Shown here: piece by piece, positions 34,824 through 42,605 of the stretch
Position numbering within the stretch: the stretch's first letter is position 1
Layout: each line of letters opens with the position of its first letter
NCBI GenBank assembly: GCA_947073495.1
Contig: CAMTMX010000015.1
Location: forward strand, 1 to 45,221
DNA length: 45,221 bases
Source: an uncultured Porphyromonadaceae bacterium
GTDB taxonomy: Bacteria; Bacteroidota; Bacteroidia; Bacteroidales; Muribaculaceae
Direction of reading: 5' to 3'
The notes under the pieces: model-generated
Seen by the model: only the letters and a program-made list of their open reading frames with translations
The model's database searches: none
What the model was told of the DNA's origin: nothing
Made by a program: the position numbers and the translations under genes

Positions 34824-36575
34824 ATGAACTCACAGACAAAACCGACATGTAACTGTCAATCAAAACCTGAACCTCATTTCCCGGAACAGGTGACAGGCAT
34901 GTATATACTTGCAAAGGCACTTAAAAACGTTGGGATAGAGAATGTCTACGGACTTGTAGGCATTCCTATAACCGAGGCTGCATACTTGATTCAAGGAGAA
35001 GGGATCCGATTTGTAGGGTTCCGCCATGAGCAACAGGCAGGTATGGCGGCGGCGACCGAAGGGTTTCTTACCGGCAAACCGGGCATCCTGATGACCGTGT
35101 CATCACTCGGCTTCTTGAATGGGCTGACGGCGACTGCCAACGCCACTGTCAACTGCTACCCTATGATCCAGATATCGGGAGCAAGCGACACGGCTATGGT
35201 GGATATGAACATGGGCACTTACGAACAGCTTGACCAGTTTAACACTGCAAAACCGCTTGTAAAGGCGGCATTCCGATGCACATACGCCAAAGACATTCCT
35301 TCGGCTGTCTACCGTGCATATCGCGCAGCAGTATCCGGACGTCCAGGAGGCGTATACATCGACATGACCACTCCCGCCCTTGGAGAAATAATGAACCGTG
35401 AGGATGCCGACAAATTGTTCTACACTCCGGTTGACATTTATTCACCTGTGGCTCCCAATCAAGCTTCCGTTGACCGTGCGGTTGAGATACTGACTTCCGC
35501 AAAGCATCCCGCTATCCTTCTTGGCAAAGGTGCGGCTTATGCTAAAACCGACAACAAGATCAAGACTCTTGTTGAAAAATACAATATCCCGTATCTTCCG
35601 ATGTCGATGGCAAAAGGGCTCCTACCTGATGACGGACCGTTGAGTGCCCTTTCCTGCCGCTCCACAATTATGGAAAAGGCAGATGTGGTGATGGTCATAG
35701 GCGCCCGTCTCAACTGGATGCTTTCTTTCGGCAAAGGGAAATGGAATCCCGAGATGAAGTTTATCCAGCTTGATGTGGAACCTCAGGAAATTGACGTGAA
35801 TGTGCCCATCGCCGCCCCTGTTGTCGGAGATATGAACCTTTCGCTCGACGCCATTCTTTCAGCCCTCGAGGGAAAGAAAATGAGCGCGGATGCTGCATGG
35901 GTAACATCTCTTCAGGAAGAAGCAAAAGTGAAGAATGTGAAATTTGCCGCACGCATCAGCGAAGCCAAGGATATGATGCCGATGCATCATTGGACTGCTC
36001 TCGGGGTAATCAAACCGATCCTCGAATCAAATCCTGACGTAATTCTCGTCAACGAAGGTGCAAACACTCTTGACGATACCCGAGATGCCATCAACATGTC
36101 GCTTCCGCGCCACCGCGTGGATTGCGCCACATGGGCCATCATGGGAATGGGTATGGGCTCTGCAATCGGCGCCGCGGTAGCTACAGGCAAATCGGTTGTG
36201 GCGATCGAAGGGGATTCGGCATTCGGATTCTCAGGAATGGACTTTTCCACAATTTGCAGGTTTAATCTGCCCGTCACTGTGGTTATATTCAATAACGGAG
36301 GTATCTATAACGGTATAGGGGAACCTTTGGACAAGACAACCGATCCGGCACCTACAACCCTTGACATTCGCGCAAGATACGATAAACTCGGTGATGCGTT
36401 CGGAGCCACCACATATTACGTGCAAAAGCCAGAAGAACTTTCCGAAGCTCTTAAGGCAGCCATCGCAAGTAAAAAACCGACGCTCATCGACGTGCAGCTT
36501 GCCGCAGATTCAGGCAAAGAGTCCGGGCATATCGGGTATCTGAACCCCGCCCCGCTACAGACTATCGTTGTTTAA
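34824..36575 (+). CDS. oxc: oxalyl-CoA decarboxylase
   Basis: Thiamine-diphosphate enzyme converting oxalyl-CoA to formyl-CoA and CO2. The N-terminal domain has the ThDP-activating Glu in FRHEQQAG (Glu69) and GFLNGLTATANATVNCYPM, characteristic of OXC. The C-terminal ThDP-binding motif runs GDSAFGFSG (from about residue 463) to the NNGGIYNG end. The length of 583 matches OXC (about 568), with a short extra N-terminus (TCNCQSKPE). It follows frc after 125 nt. Related acetolactate synthase-like enzymes are excluded by context and by the OXC-specific segments. Confidence 0.95.
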   Translation: MNSQTKPTCNCQSKPEPHFPEQVTGMYILAKALKNVGIENVYGLVGIPITEAAYLIQGEGIRFVGFRHEQQAGMAAATEGFLTGKPGILMTVSSLGFLNGLTATANATVNCYPMIQISGASDTAMVDMNMGTYEQLDQFNTAKPLVKAAFRCTYAKDIPSAVYRAYRAAVSGRPGGVYIDMTTPALGEIMNREDADKLFYTPVDIYSPVAPNQASVDRAVEILTSAKHPAILLGKGAAYAKTDNKIKTLVEKYNIPYLPMSMAKGLLPDDGPLSALSCRSTIMEKADVVMVIGARLNWMLSFGKGKWNPEMKFIQLDVEPQEIDVNVPIAAPVVGDMNLSLDAILSALEGKKMSADAAWVTSLQEEAKVKNVKFAARISEAKDMMPMHHWTALGVIKPILESNPDVILVNEGANTLDDTRDAINMSLPRHRVDCATWAIMGMGMGSAIGAAVATGKSVVAIEGDSAFGFSGMDFSTICRFNLPVTVVIFNNGGIYNGIGEPLDKTTDPAPTTLDIRARYDKLGDAFGATTYYVQKPEELSEALKAAIASKKPTLIDVQLAADSGKESGHIGYLNPAPLQTIVV

Positions 36576-36692
36576 GGTTTTAAGTTTAGGTTCAGGGGTA
36601 TGAATGAGTATGAAATATGTGGAAGTCTTCCTCTCTTGCATGTTCCCTGAACCTTAAACTTCAAACAAAACCCTGAACCCTAAACTTAAAAA
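36576..36692. repeat. inverted/direct repeats between oxc and the permease gene
   Basis: GGTTTTAAGTTTAGGTTCAG (from 36576) is nearly complementary to two tandem units on the right, CCCTGAACCTTAAACTTC (36645) and CCCTGAACCCTAAACTTA (36671). The transcript could form either of two alternative long hairpins just before the permease ATG (36695). A related CCAACCCTAAACTT occurs at about 13566. Confidence 0.75.
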
Positions 36693-36694
36693 CT

Positions 36695-37696
36695 ATGGAA
36701 CATATAATCTTATACGCTATTGTCCCTATTATCGTGGTGATGCTTGCCGGTTATATTTCAGGCAAGAAGGGGATTTTCACCGGCGACGATTCAAAAAAAT
36801 TCAACAAGGTTGTCCTCGACTATGCCTTGCCCGCCGCCCTGTTTGTCTCTATAGTGCAATCCACCCGGGAAATGTTGGCAAAAGATATCAAACTTTCGTT
36901 GATATCGCTTGTGGGCATCATGTTTTGTTTCATGCTTGTCTACTATGTCTTCAAACTCTTCAAGAAAAACACCGGCGCCGACGCAGCGGTATCGGCGCTG
37001 ATCAGCGGCTCCCCGACAATCGGGTTCCTCGGATTCGCAGTTCTGGAACCTATTTTCGGCACCACTCCGAGTGTAGCATTGGTTGTGGCGATTGTCAGTA
37101 TTGTTGTCAATGCCGTAGGTATTCCCGTGGGACTTTCCTTGATGAACGCATCTCTTGAAAAGCAGGAGATAGCAAGCGTTTCGGCAAGCGGCACAGCCAC
37201 TATTAAAAAGAAACGTCCGAGCGCATGGCTTCCTGTGCTTCACGCATTGGAACAGCCTGTGGCGTGGGCTCCTATTCTCGCAGTGATCTGGGTGCTTGTC
37301 GGAATCCCATGGCCTAAATGGGCAAGTCCTTCGTTCGACCTGATCAAAGGCGCCAACGCATCTCTTGCCGTATTCTCCGCCGGCATAACGCTTTCATCTA
37401 TCAAGGTGGATATCAATTGGCAAGCGATTTTGGGCTCTATCCTCAAAATGGTTGTAATGCCTGCAGTGCTTCTTATTCTCGGGCTTATATTCCACATGGA
37501 TCCTCTCAACCTTAAGATGCTTGTAGTGGCAGGTGCACTTCCCCCTGCATTTTCCGGAATTATTATCGCTGATGAATACAACACATACGTGGCAACCGGC
37601 ACATCTTCGCTGACCTTGTCAGTAATCCTTTTCATCGGGTTCTGCCCTCTCTGGATCTGGATCACAGACATGGTTCTGCACTCGGCAGCCATCTGA
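36695..37696 (+). CDS. AEC-family permease (YfdV-like), oxalate/formate transport candidate
   Basis: Integral membrane carrier of the auxin efflux carrier family, about ten helices in two inverted five-helix halves. The first half covers residues 1-150 (IILYAIVPIIVVMLAGYISG, VVLDYALPAALFVSIV, SPTIGFLGFAVLEPIFG). A cytoplasmic loop (SASGTATIKKKRPSA) separates it from the second half (PVAWAPILAVIWVLVGIP onward, with GALPPAFSGIIIADEY). In E. coli the frc/oxc homologues yfdW/yfdU sit with the AEC gene yfdV, so position suggests oxalate uptake, possibly in exchange for formate. This is inference from context; Oxalobacter uses an unrelated MFS antiporter. Confidence 0.82.
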   Translation: MEHIILYAIVPIIVVMLAGYISGKKGIFTGDDSKKFNKVVLDYALPAALFVSIVQSTREMLAKDIKLSLISLVGIMFCFMLVYYVFKLFKKNTGADAAVSALISGSPTIGFLGFAVLEPIFGTTPSVALVVAIVSIVVNAVGIPVGLSLMNASLEKQEIASVSASGTATIKKKRPSAWLPVLHALEQPVAWAPILAVIWVLVGIPWPKWASPSFDLIKGANASLAVFSAGITLSSIKVDINWQAILGSILKMVVMPAVLLILGLIFHMDPLNLKMLVVAGALPPAFSGIIIADEYNTYVATGTSSLTLSVILFIGFCPLWIWITDMVLHSAAI

Positions 37697-37708
37697 CCGG
37701 TCTCCAAA

Positions 37709-37873
37709 TAAGTACCTACGATAAATAAATGTGCATATGATTGGCTTATAGTGAGAGCGAGATATGAAGACGTGAAGATGGAATTATGGGGTTCCATAAC
37801 GACTGATGAACGGCTTTATAGATTGCCGCAATATATGACTGGCATTTGTACATTTATTTTTCGTTGGTACTTA
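37709..37873 (+). mobile_element. MITE-like element, copy A
   Basis: A 165-bp non-coding element. TAAGTACCTACGATAAATAA at the left end and the complement of the right end (TAAGTACCAACGAAAAATAA) match over about 27 bp with three differences. It aligns end to end with copy B (2799-2962, minus strand) and shares TTATAGTGAGAGCGA (37746-37760) and GAATTATGGGGTTC (37781-37794). TA occurs at both ends. It sits 12 nt after the permease stop, between the oxalate cassette and the convergent DUF6048 terminator. Confidence 0.78.
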
Positions 37874-37890
37874 GTAAAATAACTTTATTA

Positions 37891-37937
37891 AAACGAAAAG
37901 AGACTCAAGCCACTTTGCAAAATGGCTCGAGCCTCTT
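37891..37937 (-). terminator. terminator of the DUF6048 gene
   Basis: 37898-37912 pairs with 37923-37937 (15 positions, two non-Watson-Crick). On the minus strand the stem begins at the stop codon and is followed by TCGTTTT. Possibly bidirectional. Confidence 0.85.
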
Positions 37938-38897
37938 TCAAGTTTTCTTAACCACAACGCTTTCATCGGGCGGCACGGAAACTCCTTCTTCAATGGGGGT
38001 ATTTCCTTTTTCCGGTGCCCCTGTTGTCTCTGTGGGAACTCCGGCAGGATCTACCGGCAGTGAGCCGTCTTCAGCCGGAATTTCTTTCTCCTTCCCACCT
38101 TTGTTGATCGGGATAGTGTAGATGATAGAAAAAGTGGCGCTCAACGGAGTTGTGCCATAACCTGGAATAAACCATGGATTGGAATTACTGCCATTCTTAA
38201 CTTTTCCCTTAATCTTATATCTTGCACTCCAGCCCATCGATATATTTTTCCATAGTTTCACCTTGATCCCACCCAACACTTCGCCATATACGGCATGTGC
38301 CTTCTGGCCCATGATGGAGAATTTATTCGTCTGATCCCAATAAGATGAGTTGATTGTGATATCTGTGATATCGTAACTGAAAGAAGAGAAGCCACAACGT
38401 AATCCGAAATACACCTGATAATCCGGATTGCTTTTATACAAAAAATTATAGTTGACACCTATCTTGCCATAAAAGGAGGGTTTCCCTTTATAGTGGAAAT
38501 TCCCTTCTTCAGGCTTGTTGTCAGCAAAGCCTATACCTAATTCCACCACCGGTTCAAACCAGTTGTGGAGCGACAACGACGCCCATAGATCGAAGCTCGC
38601 ATGTTTCTGCCCGGCAAGCAGCATAACGCCGTCGAAAAAATTGGCTCCGAGACTCACCGAATGCAGCAACGGGTATACAGGTCCGGACTTCACTTTCTTC
38701 ACAGTGTCGAGATCGGCAAGGAAAAGCACCGGTTCGTCAAGTGGGTTACCATGTTTGTCATAATAATGAAGTACAGGCTGACGCGGTCTCGTAGGGTCTT
38801 TGTCGACCGGAGTGATCTTCTTTTGAGCCATGACAGGAACCGCCGAGCAGATCAGCGCCACTATCAGAAGCGGAAGTGTATTGAATATACTTTTCAT
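37938..38897 (-). CDS. DUF6048-type outer-membrane protein
   Basis: Signal peptide ending PVMAQ (about residue 25). The mature protein resembles the DUF6048 family: PVLHYYDKHGNPLDEPVLFL, then a barrel-like run with SLGANFFDGVMLL, ASLSLHNWFEPVVELGIGF, KIGVNYNFLYKSNPDYQVYFGLRCGF and WSARYKIKG. The last 50 residues are a low-complexity Glu/Pro/Gly tail absent from a minimal barrel. It directly follows a DUF6452 lipoprotein gene (3 nt gap), a pair seen together in Bacteroidales. No biochemical function is assigned. Confidence 0.75.
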   Translation of the reverse strand: MKSIFNTLPLLIVALICSAVPVMAQKKITPVDKDPTRPRQPVLHYYDKHGNPLDEPVLFLADLDTVKKVKSGPVYPLLHSVSLGANFFDGVMLLAGQKHASFDLWASLSLHNWFEPVVELGIGFADNKPEEGNFHYKGKPSFYGKIGVNYNFLYKSNPDYQVYFGLRCGFSSFSYDITDITINSSYWDQTNKFSIMGQKAHAVYGEVLGGIKVKLWKNISMGWSARYKIKGKVKNGSNSNPWFIPGYGTTPLSATFSIIYTIPINKGGKEKEIPAEDGSLPVDPAGVPTETTGAPEKGNTPIEEGVSVPPDESVVVKKT

Positions 38898-38900
38898 ATC

Positions 38901-39425
38901 TTACTCCTCAGTCGCCACACGGAAATAAATCCGCAGATTTTCACTACTTACGTTGGTGATCCTTCCTTCCGGACATATCACAGAGTCGATCACATTATGA
39001 GTGGTGACAATCGTGTCAATATCATAATAGTAGACGGCACCACAAGCCGAGGATACGAACCACGGCTGAATTTCGTAACGAAACGTGATGGTATCGGCGA
39101 TACCGAAACGTCCTAACAATCCCGACAGATACTTTATCACATATTTTGTCTCACCCTGATCTATCCTGAACGGAAGATAGGATTCTCCGAGATTGCGTAC
39201 GGAATCATGAAGCACACTGTCTCCCGGAGCCCCTATCCCATAGATCGATATTGAATCTATGCTTATTTTCTGGGGATTTTCAGCCGAACTGTAGAATCCG
39301 GCAAGTGGAAGTGAATTTTTATTGTCGAGGCATTCCTCGCTCGAACAAGCCGCTGCTCCTATCAACGCCAACATTATAGCGGGCGCCACGCATTTCCTGA
39401 CAATATGACGAATATGTATAATCAT
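38901..39425 (-). CDS. DUF6452-type lipoprotein
   Basis: Leader ends LIGAAACSS (lipid Cys27), followed by ECLDNKNSLPLAGFYS, which fits DUF6452 lipoproteins. The rest is beta-rich with ISIYGIGAPGDSVLHDSV and a TFRYEIQPWFVSSACGAVYYY segment. Its ATG overlaps the stop of the GT2 gene by one base (TAATG), so the three genes GT2, DUF6452 and DUF6048 are probably one transcription unit. A partnership between this lipoprotein and the DUF6048 barrel is a reasonable guess, not shown. Confidence 0.75.
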   Translation of the reverse strand: MIIHIRHIVRKCVAPAIMLALIGAAACSSEECLDNKNSLPLAGFYSSAENPQKISIDSISIYGIGAPGDSVLHDSVRNLGESYLPFRIDQGETKYVIKYLSGLLGRFGIADTITFRYEIQPWFVSSACGAVYYYDIDTIVTTHNVIDSVICPEGRITNVSSENLRIYFRVATEE

Positions 39426-40375
39426 TAAAATTCTTCGGCTATTAAATAATTGTTGCGCTCCGGAGAATTGCGGGTGATCAGTTCCCCTATAAATCCCGAC
39501 AGGAAGAACTGCAGCCCCATGATCATCGCCGCCAACGACAGGTAGAAATATACAGAATTCGTAACATAGAAATGATACGAATCGCTGTTCATGCTTATTA
39601 TCTTTAATATCAGAACAACAATGACAGCTATAAATCCGATCAGGAACATAAGCGAGCCCAACAATCCGAAAATATGCATAGGCTTCACTCCGAATTTTGA
39701 CTGAAACCAGAGGGTGCCGAGATCAAGGTAACCGTTGATAAACCGGTCGAGACCGAATTTTGTGTGACCGTATTTGCGGGCCTGATGATGCACAACCTTC
39801 TCCCCAATATTGCGGTAGCCTGCATTCTTTGCGAGATAAGGTATATAGCGGTGCATATCGCCATAAACCTCGATATGCTTCACCACCGCATTGCGGTAAG
39901 CCTTGAGACCACAGTTAAAGTCGTGTAAATTTTTAATGCCGCTCACCTTTCGCGCCGTGGCATTGAAAAGCTTTGTCGGTATGGTCTTTGACAACGGGTC
40001 GTAACGTTTCTTCTTCCAACCTGACACAAGGTCATAGCCATCCTTGGTGATCATACGGTAAAGTTCAGGAATTTCATCAGGACTGTCCTGAAGATCGGCG
40101 TCCATAGTAATGACCACATCACCTTTGGCACGACGGAAACCGGTGTTCAGGGCAGGCGATTTACCATAATTCCTGGAGAAAGAGACAGCATGGATATTCT
40201 CATTCTTTTTCGCAAGACCATGGATCACGTCTAATGACCTGTCGGTGGAGCCGTCGTCTATGAAAAGTATCTCATACGAAAATCCGTTAGCATTCATAAC
40301 CCGCTCGATCCATGCAGCGAGTTCAGGGAGCGACTCCTCCTCATTATATAAAGGTATAACAACTGATATATCCAT
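39425..40375 (-). CDS. membrane-anchored GT2 glycosyltransferase (DPM1/GtrB-like)
   Basis: Transfers a sugar from a nucleotide donor, probably onto polyprenyl phosphate, at the cytoplasmic face. The GT-A fold begins DISVVIPLYNEEESLPEL. The metal-binding motif is TMDADLQDSP. NLHDFNCGLKAYRN and VHHQARKYGHTKFG are typical of the dolichyl-phosphate mannosyltransferase/GtrB/ArnC group. Two C-terminal helices (about 235-260 and 272-298) anchor it. The 316-residue length is normal. Upstream about 205 bp contain no clear promoter, apart from a -7-like TAATTTCG (complement of 40518-40525). Confidence 0.9.
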   Translation of the reverse strand: MDISVVIPLYNEEESLPELAAWIERVMNANGFSYEILFIDDGSTDRSLDVIHGLAKKNENIHAVSFSRNYGKSPALNTGFRRAKGDVVITMDADLQDSPDEIPELYRMITKDGYDLVSGWKKKRYDPLSKTIPTKLFNATARKVSGIKNLHDFNCGLKAYRNAVVKHIEVYGDMHRYIPYLAKNAGYRNIGEKVVHHQARKYGHTKFGLDRFINGYLDLGTLWFQSKFGVKPMHIFGLLGSLMFLIGFIAVIVVLILKIISMNSDSYHFYVTNSVYFYLSLAAMIMGLQFFLSGFIGELITRNSPERNNYLIAEEF

Positions 40376-40580
40376 TTTGTCATCAAATTAATTTGCCACG
40401 GGCACATCATGAAGAATAAGTATTCCCCTTATGCGCGCCTCGATCCAGGGACAGCCGACTCTTCGAGACACCCCGGTCCAAACTGTAGCGCAAATGAAGC
40501 GGGCAAAATCACAAATGCGAAATTACAAAAAAAATCCCAATTATGAATTAAGCATTATGAATTATGCTTTTTTCAATTAC

Positions 40581-41126
40581 TTAATTATTCATTATCAATT
40601 CCCTTCTTTTCTTCCCGGTTTTCACAATTATTACCGACAGTACAAGTGAGAGTATCGAGCCTGCAAAGCAGGTAATCCATCCCATGGTGCTCACAAATTC
40701 CATACCCGTCGGCAAGATATGCGCATCCATAGCTTCCCGCATGAGGTCGGTGGTGGCTTCATATTCAACAGCCATAGGCGATGACTCTATTGTGGTTATT
40801 GCATGGTCGAAATATGAATTGACAAAACCCGGATCTATAAAAAGAAGATATACCCCTGAAAACAGGGAACATATCAACGTGCCGAAAATCACGGTATAGA
40901 TGCCGCCGAGCCATAACGCAGAAACCTTCATATAAGCGGGTTCACGTGTGGCAATACGTTTCATCGTCATTCCCAAAACAATCGGGAAACACGCCATCAA
41001 CGGAAACACAAGCATGGATAGAATCTCTATGCGCAAGCTCATCAACAGGCATGCCGACATCAATGTGAGATACATCCCGATCGGCACGCCAGCTTCTGCC
41101 GCGTATTTATAGATAGACTTGTTCAT
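40581..41126 (-). CDS. DUF4199 membrane protein
   Basis: Small four-helix integral membrane protein. Hydrophobic helices lie at about 12-29 (VPIGMYLTLMSACLLMSL), 34-52, 69-93 and 144-170. A polar segment between the third and fourth (INSPs replaced here by PGFVNSYFDHAITTIES) is characteristic of DUF4199, a Bacteroidota family that often neighbours this GT2 gene. Function is unknown; possible role in lipid-linked sugar handling is only by association. Short AATTATGCATTATGAATT-like AT repeats flank its gene (about 40541-40575 and 41187-41215). Confidence 0.75.
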   Translation of the reverse strand: MNKSIYKYAAEAGVPIGMYLTLMSACLLMSLRIEILSMLVFPLMACFPIVLGMTMKRIATREPAYMKVSALWLGGIYTVIFGTLICSLFSGVYLLFIDPGFVNSYFDHAITTIESSPMAVEYEATTDLMREAMDAHILPTGMEFVSTMGWITCFAGSILSLVLSVIIVKTGKKRRELIMNN

Positions 41127-41226
41127 TATCAGTTTTATGTTTTATGTTGTAAGTTTTATTTCGTATGTTGCAGGTCATGACTGTAGCAATTATGCATTAT
41201 GAATTTTGCATTGTGGATTTTCTTAA

Positions 41227-42186
41227 TCAGAACCTCATCCCCGCTTCTTCAAACAACACTCTGTCGTCGGCGATTGTGTTGCTGACAGTGGTAAGCATGT
41301 CGCCCATCAACACCCCGTTCATACCTCCGGTCATGATCCTCAACATGGAAGCATGACTCAGACGCATACGCCCACCGGCAAAACGGAGTGACTTGGTCGG
41401 CATGATAAAGCGGAAAAGCGCTACAGTGCGTATTATATCCTCTTCACTTATGAGCGGTGTGTCTTGAAGCGGGGTTCCCGGAATCGGATTCAGGATATTT
41501 ATCGGCACGGAATCGACATCAAGCCCGGCAAGCTCGAAAGCGAAATCTATCCTGTCTGCCATGCTCTCCCCCATCCCTATGATTCCTCCGGAACAAACTT
41601 CAAGACCACACTTGCGTGCGGCGGCAATCGTTCGCCTTTTGTCTTCCGGAGTATGGGTGGTGCAGAGCGAGGGAAACACTCTTGAAGATGTCTCCATATT
41701 ACAATGGTAACGCTTCACGCCTGCATCTTTCAGCATCTGCATCTCTTCCTCTCCGAGCAATCCCATGGAGGCACACAGATGAAGGTTGGTTTCATTCGAC
41801 AGTTTGCGGTAGACATCACAAAACTTCTCAAGATCTTTTTTTGTGACCGCTCTTCCACTCGTCACTAAAGAGAGCTTACGTATACCCGCCTCGTCGTTTG
41901 CAGAAGCTGCACGCATCACTTCTTCAGTCTCAAGGAAATTATATGTTTCACAGCCGGTGTGATGGCGCGACGCCTGGGCACACCACTTGCAGTCTTCCCC
42001 ACATCTGCCACTGCGTGCATTCACAATGGAGCAAGAATCCACATCGTTACCTTGCCAGCGACGGCTCACTTCATTGGCGGCGTCGCAAAGTTTATCGAGA
42101 TCTTTATATGTGGCAAGCCAGTCTGCCTCTTCGCGGGAGACACCCTCGCCACGCAATGCCTTCTCTTTTATTTTTTCTAATTCCAT
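41227..42186 (-). CDS. bioB: biotin synthase (divergent auxiliary-cluster residues)
   Basis: Radical SAM enzyme inserting sulfur into dethiobiotin. The [4Fe-4S] motif RCGEDCKWC gives Cys62, 66 and 69. By residue spacing, E. coli Cys128, Cys188 and Arg260 correspond to Cys138 (LHLCASMG), Cys198 (EVCSGG) and Arg273 (FAGGRM). E. coli Cys97 aligns with Ser106 (KLSLVTSGR), so one [2Fe-2S] ligand is absent. The usual YNHNLDT is YHCNMET, with a new Cys162. Start ATG at 42186; a farther frame start (42252) precedes the promoter. No other biotin genes are adjacent. Biotin synthase is the best call, but the auxiliary cluster is probably not the E. coli type. Confidence 0.88.
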   Translation of the reverse strand: MELEKIKEKALRGEGVSREEADWLATYKDLDKLCDAANEVSRRWQGNDVDSCSIVNARSGRCGEDCKWCAQASRHHTGCETYNFLETEEVMRAASANDEAGIRKLSLVTSGRAVTKKDLEKFCDVYRKLSNETNLHLCASMGLLGEEEMQMLKDAGVKRYHCNMETSSRVFPSLCTTHTPEDKRRTIAAARKCGLEVCSGGIIGMGESMADRIDFAFELAGLDVDSVPINILNPIPGTPLQDTPLISEEDIIRTVALFRFIMPTKSLRFAGGRMRLSHASMLRIMTGGMNGVLMGDMLTTVSNTIADDRVLFEEAGMRF

Positions 42187-42213
42187 TTCACAAAAAAACA
42201 GGTTAATTTTGTG

Positions 42214-42262
42214 CAAATTTATCATCTTGTGGAAGCTTAGGCAATACCACAATCGCGGTATT
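42214..42262 (-). promoter_or_regulatory. bioB promoter with overlapping dyad
   Basis: Minus strand: TTG (complement of 42242-42244), 20 nt, TAAATTTG (complement of 42214-42221). AATACC (42243-42248) and GGTATT (42257-42262) form an inverted repeat overlapping the -33 box, a possible operator for a biotin-responsive repressor. The dyad is only 6 bp each side. Confidence 0.6.
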
Positions 42263-42396
42263 CCTTAATTCCGTACCAATCATAAGCATAATGGGAATGA
42301 ATGGAACATTTCTAAATCGCCAGACACAGATGCACTACGCATATGGCGATCAAGCTTCATAAATTGCGCAAAAATCCTTTCAAAATTACCGATAAT

Positions 42397-42427
42397 TTGC
42401 AACATATCAAAATCATTCTTAATTTTG
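42397..42427 (+). promoter_or_regulatory. promoter for the endonuclease-mnmE unit
   Basis: TTG at 42397-42399, 20 nt, TAATTTTG at 42420-42427, a full consensus match. The start would be near 42433, leaving an untranslated leader of about 170 nt in which no RNA motif or gene was recognised. The 42187-42605 gap otherwise holds only the bioB promoter. Confidence 0.65.
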
Positions 42428-42605
42428 TGTAAGTTTATATTTGTTTATTGAAAGAATTGAGAGGATTTGTCAGGCTCATTTTTGATATTTATAAAGAAGT
42501 TATGAGTATCCATAATGACTGAATAAACAACAAAAAAGCGCGCAAAATCTTCAATGTCAAGACAACAGAATTTTTAATCCATTTCTAACCATTTATTTTT
42601 CAGAT

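Noticed and set aside
42187-42252. N-terminal extension of biotin synthase from an ATG-like start at 42252
   Set aside because: The extension would cover the -33 and -7 boxes of the bioB promoter and has no similarity to BioB N-termini.
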